From NCBI GenBank assembly GCA_014885115.2, contig WKLE02004995.1, positions 1 to 36,679 on the forward strand: a stretch of 36,679 nt of DNA, read 5' to 3'. Each line of letters opens with the position of its first letter. Within the stretch, counting starts at the first letter, position 1. Shown piece by piece: positions 9,130 through 17,769 of the stretch. Source of the DNA: Asterionellopsis glacialis (taxonomy: Eukaryota; Bacillariophyta; Plagiogrammaphyceae; Rhaphoneidales; Asterionellopsidaceae). The notes beneath the pieces are model-generated. The model searched no databases. It had not been told where the DNA came from and saw nothing but the letters and a program-made list of their open reading frames with translations. A program made the position numbers and the translations under genes.

Positions 9130-9756
9130 ATGTCAACAATTTGTTTTGGTGGCGTTTGTATTCCCTACAGTGCAATTCTTCCTTTAATTGCATTGGCCTT
9201 TAAATGGGTTGTAACTAAAATTGCCACCTTAGGTCTGTTACCAGATTCTGTTGTTCAAAGGTTAGGAGTTGTTGTTGCTAACGCCAAAGATAAAGAAATA
9301 GATGATTCAACGTGCAGAACCAGTGATAGTAGTTGTTGTCCTAGTATCAGCACTGGTCGATCTAAAACAACACGTTCGAAAACGTCTAAAGCGGGCACAA
9401 CAGCAGCAACAAAAGAATATCCTTCAACTGTTCAAATTATTGAATCTGTCGAAGAATGGGATAATCTTGTTCAAGAAAAGTCTGAGGATTTAGTAGTTGC
9501 GAAATTTACAGCTGATTGGTGTAAACCCTGTAAGGCAATTTCGCCGGTTTATCACAAGTTGGCATCCAAATACAATGCCACATTTGTTGAAGTAGATGTG
9601 GATGAAATGGATGAAGTTGCAGCCTCAATGAATGTTGCAATGATGCCAACATTTGTTATTTTGAAAGGTAAGCAAGAATTGGCTACAGTACGCGGTGCCA
9701 ACGAACGTAATCTTGAATCTGCCATTGAAGAGCATCTACTACCACGACAAGCTTAA
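9130..9756 (+). CDS. N-terminally membrane-anchored thioredoxin
   Basis: A 208-residue thiol-disulfide oxidoreductase. Residues 1-45 hold a Cys-containing start (STICFGGVCIPYSA) and one hydrophobic segment (~13-35), likely a membrane anchor or signal anchor. A Ser/Thr/Lys linker with a CCP motif follows. The thioredoxin domain spans ~100-205, with the active site WCKPC (C131, C134), the usual ADW before it and the cis-proline in MMPTF. The motif is close to the canonical WCGPC but has Lys in place of Gly, which should shift the redox potential. Only the N-terminal segment makes it unlike a soluble cytosolic thioredoxin. The compartment cannot be fixed from sequence. ATG at 9130; no introns. 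Confidence 0.9.
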   Translation: MSTICFGGVCIPYSAILPLIALAFKWVVTKIATLGLLPDSVVQRLGVVVANAKDKEIDDSTCRTSDSSCCPSISTGRSKTTRSKTSKAGTTAATKEYPSTVQIIESVEEWDNLVQEKSEDLVVAKFTADWCKPCKAISPVYHKLASKYNATFVEVDVDEMDEVAASMNVAMMPTFVILKGKQELATVRGANERNLESAIEEHLLPRQA

Positions 9757-10221
9757 AAGAAAAAGGTCAAGTTGAAGAGAAAGAAGGAGATTGAGAGGAT
9801 CTCTTTTATTTTGAGAAGGCATTTATCTCGCATTTGTCTGCATTTTTGGACGTGGCAAGTTCAAAGTATGAGGTGAACGCAGCACTTTACCCACTCTAAC
9901 CCTTGTTGGATAACCAAGTTTATTAACAATAAAGACTGATTCTACCCCACTAAAATGTATCTCTTTTGCTTGTTTTTCAATTCGTTATTCTTTAAAATAG
10001 TAAATTTTAATTTGTTGAATAATGATATGGTTGGGCTCCTTCAATTCAAGCACAAACTTGTGTATCTTGAAACAGTACTCATCACACTGCAACACCGTAT
10101 AGGTCCGCAACTCCAACTGGTCCTCACACTGATCGAGTCGTCCTAGTCCTACACTCCAAGGCCATGCTCTACACGCACTCATAGGAATGCATACATCCAA
10201 GATACCACATATACTATCACT
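9757..10221. other. Gene-free spacer
   Basis: AT-rich 3' flank of the thioredoxin gene. It contains AATAAAG near 9929 and T-rich stretches around 9970-10020. Open frames here are short and without recognisable character. Confidence 0.45.
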
Positions 10222-10380
10222 TTATTTTCCCTTTTTTTGTACATCTTCCATATATTCCATATACTCATCAATCAATTCAGGCCATGCGGATGTAGCTTCA
10301 TCGTAGGAACTCAAATCGTAACATTCAATGCAAAAATCCGAAAAGGATGTCCATTGATCTAATGTAATACTTGAATACAT
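10222..10380 (-). pseudogene. Orphan C-terminal coding fragment
   Basis: On the minus strand, ~50 codons ending at a stop near 10222 read like a genuine acidic protein tail (SFSDFCIECYDLSSYDEA, then WPELIDEYMEYMED). Reading upstream, the frame passes into the antisense of the duplicated bZIP tail at ~10380, so the rest of any gene is absent. It may be the 3' remnant of a gene cut by the duplication breakpoint. I do not recognise the family. Confidence 0.35.
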
Positions 10381-10458
10381 ACTCAACAAATTATGGAGCC
10401 GAAGTAATGGCATTACAAGCACTGAGCCTTCAGAGCCTGATGACCAAAAGCTATAGGT
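10381..10458 (+). pseudogene. bZIP gene 3' remnant
   Basis: This stretch encodes the same residues as the end of the bZIP at 1351-2778 (NKLWSRSNGITSTEPSEPDD and on to the stop), with a few substitutions and no upstream reading frame. The sequence left of 10381 has no similarity to the bZIP body. Confidence 0.7.
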
Positions 10459-10625
10459 CGTGCGGGATAATATATGATGAGAAATTTGAAAATAAATCAA
10501 AGTTCAGAGTTTAAGATTGCTCCATTTATTCACTTATTACATAATTTCCACTGCATTATCGGACTCTTTACATTCTTTCTGGAACTTTTCCCAGATTTTT
10601 CTTGCAAGTCGTGGTCGGTCTTCGA
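10381..10625. repeat. Shared 3'-end block, copy B
   Basis: This is the counterpart of 2697-2955. The left part (about 10381-10455, plus sense) repeats the bZIP C-terminal codons, including the stop, but no bZIP body precedes it. The right part is the functional 3' end of the glycosyltransferase-like gene on the minus strand. Confidence 0.85.
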
Positions 10626-11733
10626 AATTTTCACCTTCCCTCATTGTTCCCATCACTACCATATGATGACTAAAGTGAACAGCATCAAAATTATTGAATC
10701 TTTGACAATCGTCTTTTGTCCATGGTGCACCTGTCAAAAATCGCGATCCATCCACAAGACTGTTTGTATGGGCGTACGGGTGCTTGTCCCAAAGATCACT
10801 TAGAGCAAACATATCACTCCACAAGTCGACGTCAGGATGTTCAAGTCCATTTTGCAAGATATCATGTGCGAAGCTATCCCATCCTCTATGAGTACCACTC
10901 ATGAGACAAGGCGTAGCTTGCTTGTTATTTGAGCTGGAACTGTACACAGTGAGTTCGTTCTGAATGCTCGCATTGAAGTTACGCAATGGTAAAACATCAT
11001 AGTCACTCATCCAACCCCCACCCACAACAGCCATAGCAAGCCATCTGAGGTAACACAACTGGTTGTACAAGCGATTTACACCAGCTCTTTTGGCACCCCA
11101 AAGAGGAACTTTGTCCAATTTCTCTGTGTAAACGGCGTAGTCTGGATGCAATTTAGCTTCTTCTAGAGTCAGAACCTTGGGTGTCCATCCCGCAGCATAC
11201 CATGCCTCTTTCCATAATTGAATAAGGGCTTGATCCGATTCGTCTGACATTCCTGTCCCTTTTTCTCCATTTTCCAAGTGAGGAACTGGATGGAAAAATG
11301 TATGCATCACTGGTCTCGGATTTGCGGGTGCATTTTCTGGTTGGTTCTGCTCCGGCAGTGGCAGTTGTGCCTCACTATTGGTAACATCGTTTAGCGATTG
11401 CTGAGGTGTCACTTCAGAGGTCGATTCAGTTGTCTGTTCTGTGGTTTGTGGATTAGCTCCTTGCTCTGTTGTCTCTAGCGAAGAGACTGTCGGGTTTGAT
11501 AGAGGATCTATTGCTTGTTGTTCTCTGCTAACCTCATTGGCCGAAGTTTCATCAGCCATGGACGGGGAACCTTGCTCTTTGTACAAAGGAGCAATTGGAA
11601 CCGATCGCAACTGGTTGTGCTCTCTGCTCTCGAGTTCAAGGTTGTGCAAGACACCACATATCAACACAAGTGAAACCAAGGCAACTGAAGCCCGGGTGAA
11701 CTCCACCTTTGAGAGCGGCTTGTGACGCATCAT
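10537..11733 (-). CDS. Type II membrane glycosyltransferase-like protein
   Basis: A 398-residue protein. A short basic cytosolic tail is followed by one membrane segment at ~15-32 (ASVALVSLVLICGVLHNL) and a Glu/Gln/Thr/Pro-rich stem to ~140. The C-terminal catalytic-type domain contains VVGGGWMSDYDVLPL, where D244-Y-D246 resembles the DxD metal and nucleotide-sugar site of GT-A enzymes with a GG-x(2-3)-D-x-D context, as in GT32-like families. This is the usual layout of Golgi glycosyltransferases. Later motifs include LMSGTHRGWDSFAHDIL and HFSHHM. The donor sugar and acceptor are unknown. The start has two adjacent ATGs (11731-11733 first). Its last ~30 codons lie in the block duplicated at 2.8 kb. 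No introns seen. Confidence 0.75.
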   Translation of the reverse strand: MMRHKPLSKVEFTRASVALVSLVLICGVLHNLELESREHNQLRSVPIAPLYKEQGSPSMADETSANEVSREQQAIDPLSNPTVSSLETTEQGANPQTTEQTTESTSEVTPQQSLNDVTNSEAQLPLPEQNQPENAPANPRPVMHTFFHPVPHLENGEKGTGMSDESDQALIQLWKEAWYAAGWTPKVLTLEEAKLHPDYAVYTEKLDKVPLWGAKRAGVNRLYNQLCYLRWLAMAVVGGGWMSDYDVLPLRNFNASIQNELTVYSSSSNNKQATPCLMSGTHRGWDSFAHDILQNGLEHPDVDLWSDMFALSDLWDKHPYAHTNSLVDGSRFLTGAPWTKDDCQRFNNFDAVHFSHHMVVMGTMREGENFEDRPRLARKIWEKFQKECKESDNAVEIM

Positions 11734-12186
11734 CTTCTTATATTTGATATTGTAGAAAGAGAGCCTTCAAGCTCGATCGGAGGTACAGTATTTGTTACCT
11801 GCGGTATGTCAAACAAAACGCAAGTCTGGTGACTGCAGAATGTGCAGACCTTTTTCAAAGTCAGCAGTAGTACCTTTCTCTAGAAACAAAGTCACTGCAA
11901 ACTTTACCAGTAGCAGGTTGCAGTAGCGCTTCTGGAATACATGTGCCAGGTACCTGGTATCCCTTGCGAGAGTACAATAGTAGTAAACTATTTTGGTCTC
12001 AGAGTCATCGTCCATAATGAATGACTCTTTTCAATGGTTACAGATTCTTTTACTATGTCCAATGTATTATAAATATTGATATGTAATTACAATATCAAAG
12101 TGGACTATGACCAAGAAAATTCTATTACCCTACGTGCTCACAAAAGTCATTGTCCCTTCCTTCATTTTTTCTCACTTACCAGGAAC
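11734..12186. other. Spacer with short palindromes
   Basis: This lies upstream of the glycosyltransferase-like gene. It contains a perfect 12 bp palindrome CCAGGTACCTGG at 11947-11958 and a near-palindrome at 12076-12098 (TTGATATG / CAATATCAA around TAATTA). No convincing gene. Confidence 0.4.
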
Positions 12187-12209
12187 TCTCTCTTTCTTTC
12201 TCTCTCTCA

Positions 12210-12254
<45 letters not shown>
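12187..12254. repeat. CT/AG microsatellite pair
   Basis: A pyrimidine tract of CT and CTTT units (12187-12208) is followed at once by AAAGAGAAAG and a run of about twenty AG units. The two halves are reverse complements in bulk, so the stretch can fold as a long hairpin. The frames through it give only Arg-Glu or Ser-Leu repeats. Confidence 0.9.
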
Positions 12255-12255
<1 letters not shown>

Positions 12256-12636
12256 CATATATGGTACTGGTACCAAGTACAGTGGAGGGAGAGCAGAGGC
12301 ATCCTACAGGCCTACAGGTTGTGCTTACCATGTAATTTTATCTTACTATTCTATTTTAGAGAAATCTTTTTGCCCAAACTCATTGCAGGTAACATATCCT
12401 CAAGTTGCAGTGTTTGTCTTGTATCGGGTATGGGCAAGTAAAAAGTGTGGGGCAAACAATTTTGGGAATTTTTATGAATAATGGGTAGTGATCACCATGA
12501 CAATCACAACAAGAATAAACAAAATGAATGAAATAAAAATGAACAACATATACAAACTTTGACTTGATAAAAGATTAGATGATGATACTGAATGATTGTT
12601 TGCTGATTTCTTGTCCTGCTGACAAAAATATTCAGT
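12255..12636. other. Gene-free spacer
   Basis: AT-rich sequence with a TGGTACTGGTACCAAGTACA cluster just after the AG tract and A-rich, AATGAA-type words near 12500-12550. I see no gene in it. Confidence 0.45.
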
Positions 12637-13088
12637 TCACCATGTGCTGTATTCTTTGTGATCTGACAAGCACCCAACAATAGTCCACCAAACTTGTGAC
12701 CATTGTGGTGTAACTCTTATAACTTCAGTGCAAGTGTTAGTTAAATTCAACTTTTTGGCAACTAAAAAGGAACACCCACATGCTATTATTGAGGATTCTT
12801 GTTGACATTTGAAGGAAAAAATGTTCTTGATTGTTTCCTTCTTCATTTGTCCCTGTTTTTCTCTTGAAATATTTCTTGCCCACCACACCTTAAATCAATC
12901 AGACCAGCCATAGGATGATCCTTGAGTACATGTTTCATACCAATCTTTGTGGGATCCATGATTGAATGCATGGCACCCAAAAATGGACATTGCACTTTGG
13001 CAATTGTTGACTTAAGAAGAACCCAAAAATGCAGCATTATTTGTATGTAAACAGATGTGAATGTGGGCTGTTTACACGCAAGAAACAC
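12637..13088 (-). pseudogene. Decayed unknown reading frame
   Basis: Two overlapping minus-strand frames look like pieces of one protein separated by a frameshift near 12850-12880. The upstream piece (13088 to 12843) contains HPMAGLIDLRCGGQEIF. The downstream piece (12888 to 12637) contains FKCQQESSIIACGCSFLVAK and ends KEYSTW. Cys, Trp and charged-residue spacing looks protein-like compared with the surrounding spacer. I do not recognise the family. A degenerate mobile-element or host gene is possible, but no terminal repeats or catalytic triad are evident. Confidence 0.35.
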
Positions 13089-14228
13089 ATCCCTTCAGGT
13101 ACAGGAGGAAGTAGTCTAAAGGCGCCTTTGAACCTGCAACTGTGGTACCTCATATAACTAGGACCTACTAACTTGATATAATTCCTATGTAAGGTACTTG
13201 TACTACTTACCAGGTAGTCAGTCAGTAAGTACCTGACTATCTGGTAAATGGTCAGACTGACTGTACCATGTGATACTGCATGTAGAGTGGACCATGGTGG
13301 TATTAAAAGGAGAGGAAGGCCTGCCAACTTGCTTGTGTACATCTCCTTCATTTTTATACCTTATATTACTAGGGAGTCTGGGATGCCAAATTCCCACTTT
13401 GAATTCTCAAATGCATGCCTACATTGAGCCCACTTTTTGAAGAGGAAAAAAAAAGATATATGATTAAGAAGTGGAAATTTGAAAATCTGCAGCTGGTGAT
13501 TTGATTCGAACAACACATATGCCAACAAATCACCCGACTGTTATTGCTGGTAGAATCTACATAAAAGCATAGAAAGTTGGTGCTCCTAAAATCCTATGAG
13601 TGCTATCTGGTATATCCTAAAACAGTATGTTTCTCCCTCAGAAAGAATTGAAAAGCAAGACTCTTCAGACCACGACTTGAGTTTTCTTCATCTTGAAGGT
13701 CATTCTTGTTGTTATCATTTGGGTAGTGGTGGTGCTACATTTTTTATATTTGTTGTAAAACAAGTTGACTGTTAGTTTTTCCTGGCACAATCATTATACC
13801 TTGTTTTAGTATTCTTGATTGTTTTTGAAAGACAATTAGGATTTAGGATACTGAAGTCAAAATCTGATAGATAGAAAACTGAATCTCGCTTCTTTTATTT
13901 GAAATTGGTGATGGGGCAACTAATTTGTGTAGTCTCTTTGTTTGCCTTGACATCCTGACTGTGTGTTCTCATTAAATTCACTTCATGACATTACCACTCC
14001 TCTGAATCATCCAGAAATTGGGTAGTAAGGGGTGCAAATTTTATCATTCCTTTGTCATCCTGAACTCCCTATTGAACACACACACCTGGGTACATAATGA
14101 CAGGCAGTAAAATTGGTACCAAGTACCAGCATGTTGTAGGGTTACTTTTACTAAAGTAAGTGATTGGACTGCTACATATACAGATTTTCAAAATCTGGTC
14201 ACATTTTCTAAAAAAATATTTATGCAAT
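13089..14228. other. Gene-poor AT-rich region
   Basis: No supported gene. A cluster of short inverted words (GTACC, GGTAC, CAGTCAGT, GACTGACTG) lies at 13180-13275. A GGTACCAAGTACC word lies near 14115. Open frames are short and low in protein character. Confidence 0.45.
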
Positions 14229-14392
14229 AATTGAAGCCCAGGAGTGAGTGTGCTACTATTACACAGGAGTCCCTCCACCACGTCACTCTTTGCTTTTCTC
14301 AAAATATTTCATTTTTACAATTGAAGCCCGGTTTGAGTGTGCTATCTATTCTATTACAGGAGTCCCTCCACCATGTCACTCCTTGCTTTTCT
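14229..14392 (+). repeat. Imperfect tandem repeat, ~91 bp period
   Basis: Two copies, at about 14229-14300 and 14320-14392, share ATTGAAGCCC, GAGTGTGCTA, then AGGAGTCCCTCCACC and TGCTTTTCT. The second copy has small insertions. The unit carries no gene. Confidence 0.8.
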
Positions 14393-14949
14393 TGATAACC
14401 AATTAGTTATAACATGGATTTTTTTGTTACAAACAACTCACAACTATCACCATGAAGATCTTTTTAACAGGATGAAAACAAAAATACCATATTTTGCATG
14501 CATGAAACAACACGTAAAAATGCTGTGTTGTGCAGGATGGTACTAAGAGCTAAGGATATTCAAGTGTTGTTTCAAAAGCATAGCATCTTCACCTTTTATT
14601 ACTCGAAAATTTTCAGTACCAAAGTCCAATCAGGCCCAAATGCTTGTTCGCACTATCTGCTGAGTTTCTTGCAAATTACCCGCGAAAGTCCAACCGGGAC
14701 TCACTCCCTGTGCGGCCAAATTAAATTATTACGTATATGATACAGGTAGCTCCTACCCTGGTACTACTCTCTGTAGAGGTCCAATGTCCTATGTAGTCAT
14801 AAAGCCTTCTCACTCACTCGTATTTGCTCACAACCTCAACCTCAATTTCCCAGTAACATACAAAGAACAGAGAGGTTTGCTATCAACAACTAACACATGG
14901 CCAAACATAAATTTGTATAGACAGTGAATTGCAACAGTGCTCTCTATCC
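14393..14949. other. Spacer upstream of first small paralogue
   Basis: I see no supported gene. The last ~130 bases are partly similar to the region before the second paralogue (CTCACAACCTCAACC at both), so they probably belong to the duplicated unit and hold its promoter. Confidence 0.4.
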
Positions 14950-14976
14950 ATGTTAGTCCGTGACCTACCTACTAGC

Positions 14977-15240
14977 ATGAATTATGAACGAGACACAGCA
15001 GGGAGAGAGGCGTTGCAAGCTTTTCTTCGTGACAACATTGACATTGGTCAGCTGAAAGAAGCCCTTGCTGGGACTGCAAACACTAGCATTAAGAATACAC
15101 GTACTCAAGATGCAACAAGACCAAAAAAGAAAGTCCGCTTCGCCTGTCCCGTCGTTCAACAAATACAAATCATTGGGCCTTCAGTTGAGGCTGTTTATGA
15201 AATGGCGAAAGACAAGAAAAGTCGTTGCTGGTATCAATAA
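14977..15240 (+). CDS. Small KVRF-motif protein, copy 1
   Basis: An 87-residue soluble protein. An N-terminal helical part (residues 1-34: ERDTAGREALQAFL and NIDIGQLK) is joined by a variable basic linker (35-48) to a conserved C-terminal part with KKKVRF (50-55), CPVVQQIQIIGPSVEA and a final SRCWYQ. It is 70/87 identical by my count to copy 2 at 16972, and the two are the same length. KVRF fits the RVxF docking motif for protein phosphatase 1, and a basic KVRF strand followed by a WYQ end recurs in small diatom proteins; function is otherwise unknown. The ATG at 14977 is shared with copy 2. An in-frame ATG at 14950 exists only here. Confidence 0.75.
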   Translation: MNYERDTAGREALQAFLRDNIDIGQLKEALAGTANTSIKNTRTQDATRPKKKVRFACPVVQQIQIIGPSVEAVYEMAKDKKSRCWYQ

Positions 15241-16515
15241 CTGACTTCTGCTTCGTTATTTCGTTATTTCACTTCGAAGACCTTCGAAATGGTATCCACA
15301 AGATGGAAGGGAATGGCTATAGTGTAGCAGCCTTTCCACGGAAGGCGTTTTTAAAACGGTGCAGTCATACTTCAGCGCAGCTTCGCAAGAAAGTTTGTGG
15401 TTGAGCAGTCTATATCATATTTTCGTTTAATTGTACAGTAAGAGAATCGCTTCTACAGCTTGACCATGAAGTTAACACTTGGGATTTTATTGTATAAAGT
15501 GCAACAAACACATAAAAATATTAGGGCTTACATCATAGACAAAAACAGCTTGCTATCGTTAACTATTGCTTAGAGTAGAGACCAAAACGCCGTAATTTCA
15601 CTTTTTGAAAAACATTGTAAAATTATAGAAACGCTTGGGGTCAATAAGCAGACAGCTCATGAGGATGCGTTCCAATAGGTTATAATATTTCGTCTATTGT
15701 TTTTCGGTCAAGTGTTTTGTGTTTCTCGTTCTTGAGAGGAAGAGAGACCTCATCAACTTCGAAATGAAAGGTGTTTTTTGGAGGGGGGGTTCGGTAGCTG
15801 CAGGCTTGAAGAAATTCAATGTTTTGTCTCGTCTTTATACTTTCCTTGGTTTTCTCTTGCTCACCTTTGAGACTTGATCTTCGGTTGTATTCATTTTTTG
15901 TAAGCCAAACCCTGTATGGTCGTATAAAACTGCTAAATGAGAGAGCCCCAGACATCTTTTAGTTTGAGCTGAACTTGTCAAGTCGTACCGGTAGGGAATT
16001 AAAGCTGCAGTGAGTATTCGATTCTTCCTTCAACAATCCTCGGGAGGTGGTGGAGTGGTGTGGAGATTTCTTGACCTATCGTGACAATAAGTTTTGCTGA
16101 CAGCACAGATTGTCAGCTCGAAAAAAGAATTATTTTGGTGCAGATTTTTATACTTCTACATTCGTGGCGTGTTTTTTTTTTCTAATCGGATTATAGGACC
16201 TAGAGTAAGTAAAAACACGACCAGTAAGAACCTTCTCGATTTTTCGGTTCGCGGAATATGTTATTAATAAAAATAATGACATCGAGGTATTGCAGATACA
16301 TGGTTTTTATTGTTTTTTACTTGTCCTCCTTCCATTTATTAAAAAAATTCATACGATTGCGCAAGGTACAGTACCTATTAAGTAGCAGCTTTCATATTTT
16401 TCTAATCCTATTAAAATTATCTGGTTTGTTTTTCATGAATGGGATACAATTATCCGGGGCTCTTTTGATTTATTCTATTTCGTAGATAGTGGTGGGTACT
16501 GACTGTATTTTGCTG
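15241..16515. other. Spacer between small paralogues
   Basis: The first ~110 bases after copy 1 match the 3' flank of copy 2 (GAAATGGTATCCAC and following). The remainder is AT-rich, with a G-run at 15780-15789 and T-runs near 16170. Minus-strand frame 15680-15955 and plus-strand frame 16258-16485 lack motifs and are not called. Confidence 0.4.
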
Positions 16516-16592
16516 TGGCTTTCTTCAGTTTTTACAGTATGAGAATAGTGTCACTACTGGCTTTCTTCAGTTTTTACATTATGAAAATAGTT
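16516..16592 (+). repeat. Direct repeat, 35 bp unit, 42 bp period
   Basis: Copies at 16516-16550 and 16558-16592 share TGGCTTTCTTCAGTTTTTAC, then A-TATGA-AATAGT, with three or so mismatches. Confidence 0.85.
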
Positions 16593-16971
16593 TGTCTACG
16601 ACGCCATACGAGATCCCTATAGATAATCCAGATCGAGTTTCCTCATATTGAATTTTCTAAAGAATGCAACAACTTGTATTAAATAAATAAATAATCGTAC
16701 TGTTTTTCCGTTCTGCTTATTCGTGGATAATTCCCGCGGGTCCTCAAATTAAAAAACGGTACTCGCTTCTACTGTATGAACACTTGCTTCTCACAACCTC
16801 AACCACAAATAAGTGCATAAATAATAACCCACGAGTCACAAGAAACAAAAAACAAAAAAGAAAGAATTCGGATTGAACAGCTAACTCATCATCATTACCA
16901 ACCATAAATTCGTACAGAAAGACAAGTCCAATAGTGCTCTATCCAAGTTAGTCCGAAACCTACCTACTATT
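16593..16971. other. Spacer upstream of second small paralogue
   Basis: An AAATAAATAAATAA run lies at about 16680-16695. From ~16790 the sequence resembles the 5' flank of copy 1 and probably holds the duplicated promoter. No gene seen. Confidence 0.4.
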
Positions 16972-17235
16972 ATGAATCATGAACGTGACACAGCAGGGAG
17001 AGAGGCGTTGCAAGCTTTTCTTCTCGACAACATTGACATTGGTCAGCTGAAAAAGACCCTTGCCGGGACTGCTTTCAGACAAATCAATAGTAAACGTACC
17101 CGAAGTACGGCTGGGCCAAAAAAGAAAGTCCGCTTTGCCTGTCCCGTCGTTCAACAAATACAAATCATTGGGCCTTCAGTTGAGGCTGCTTATGAAATGG
17201 CAAAAGACAAGACAAGTCGTTGCTGGTATCAATAA
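16972..17235 (+). CDS. Small KVRF-motif protein, copy 2
   Basis: The 87-residue tandem paralogue of the gene at 14977, about 2 kb downstream in the same orientation. Differences concentrate in the linker (11 of 14 positions at residues 35-48). The N-terminal block differs at 4 of 34 positions and the C-terminal block, which contains KKKVRF and SRCWYQ, at 2 of 39. This pattern argues that both copies encode proteins under constraint. The upstream ATG present in copy 1 is AAG here, which supports 16972 as the ancestral start. Confidence 0.75.
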   Translation: MNHERDTAGREALQAFLLDNIDIGQLKKTLAGTAFRQINSKRTRSTAGPKKKVRFACPVVQQIQIIGPSVEAAYEMAKDKTSRCWYQ

Positions 17236-17769
17236 ATGCTTAATCATTTCAGCTTGAAATGGTATCCACTAGACGGGTGGAGATGAATATAGCGTTGCAG
17301 CATTTCTACGGTGGTCGTCGTGGTGTTCCAGTGGCAAGAAAGTTAAGGTTGAGCAGAGTATAAATGAACAGTGTATAATAAAGTGTAAAAGTATTAGGAA
17401 TTTTATCTTTGACAACACAGCCTGCTATTGATAATTATTGCTTTACGTAAAGACCAAGATCTTCGCAGTTCTGGCTTACTTGTAACTTGGTAGGTTTGTT
17501 GAAACCTATTTCTTGCAGCATTTTGTAACCACGTGCGCAAGGAGCTGTTTTTAGTTACTTTCGCCGTATGTGGTGGGCAAGTTTTATTCTTTGTTTGTGT
17601 ATTCTAACTCAAAGTGGACGCGTTAAAGACGGCGTTCAGCATTTCATTCAGAAGTAAGAAACATTTCGGTTAGTGCTAAGTTTAAACGTCGAGAGTAGTG
17701 GGTACATGGGTATGTAAATGGCATTATCACAAGTAACTGCAAGTGGAACATCATTAACCAACTGATTTT
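17236..17769. other. 3' flank of paralogue 2 and spacer
   Basis: The first ~100 bases match the 3' flank of copy 1. The rest is unique AT-rich sequence leading to the 3' end of the reductase gene. No gene seen. Confidence 0.45.

Noticed and set aside
12076..12481. Overlapping frames through the AG microsatellite
   Set aside because: Three frames are open only because the dinucleotide repeat lacks stops; no protein character outside it.
13180..13275. Possible structured RNA with GTACC and CAGTCAGT inverted words
   Set aside because: The words pair only in short, competing ways; no tRNA-like arms or consistent stem could be drawn.
15680..15955. Minus-strand 91-codon frame between the small paralogues
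   Set aside because: No recognised motif, and its codon pattern is like the surrounding AT-rich sequence.
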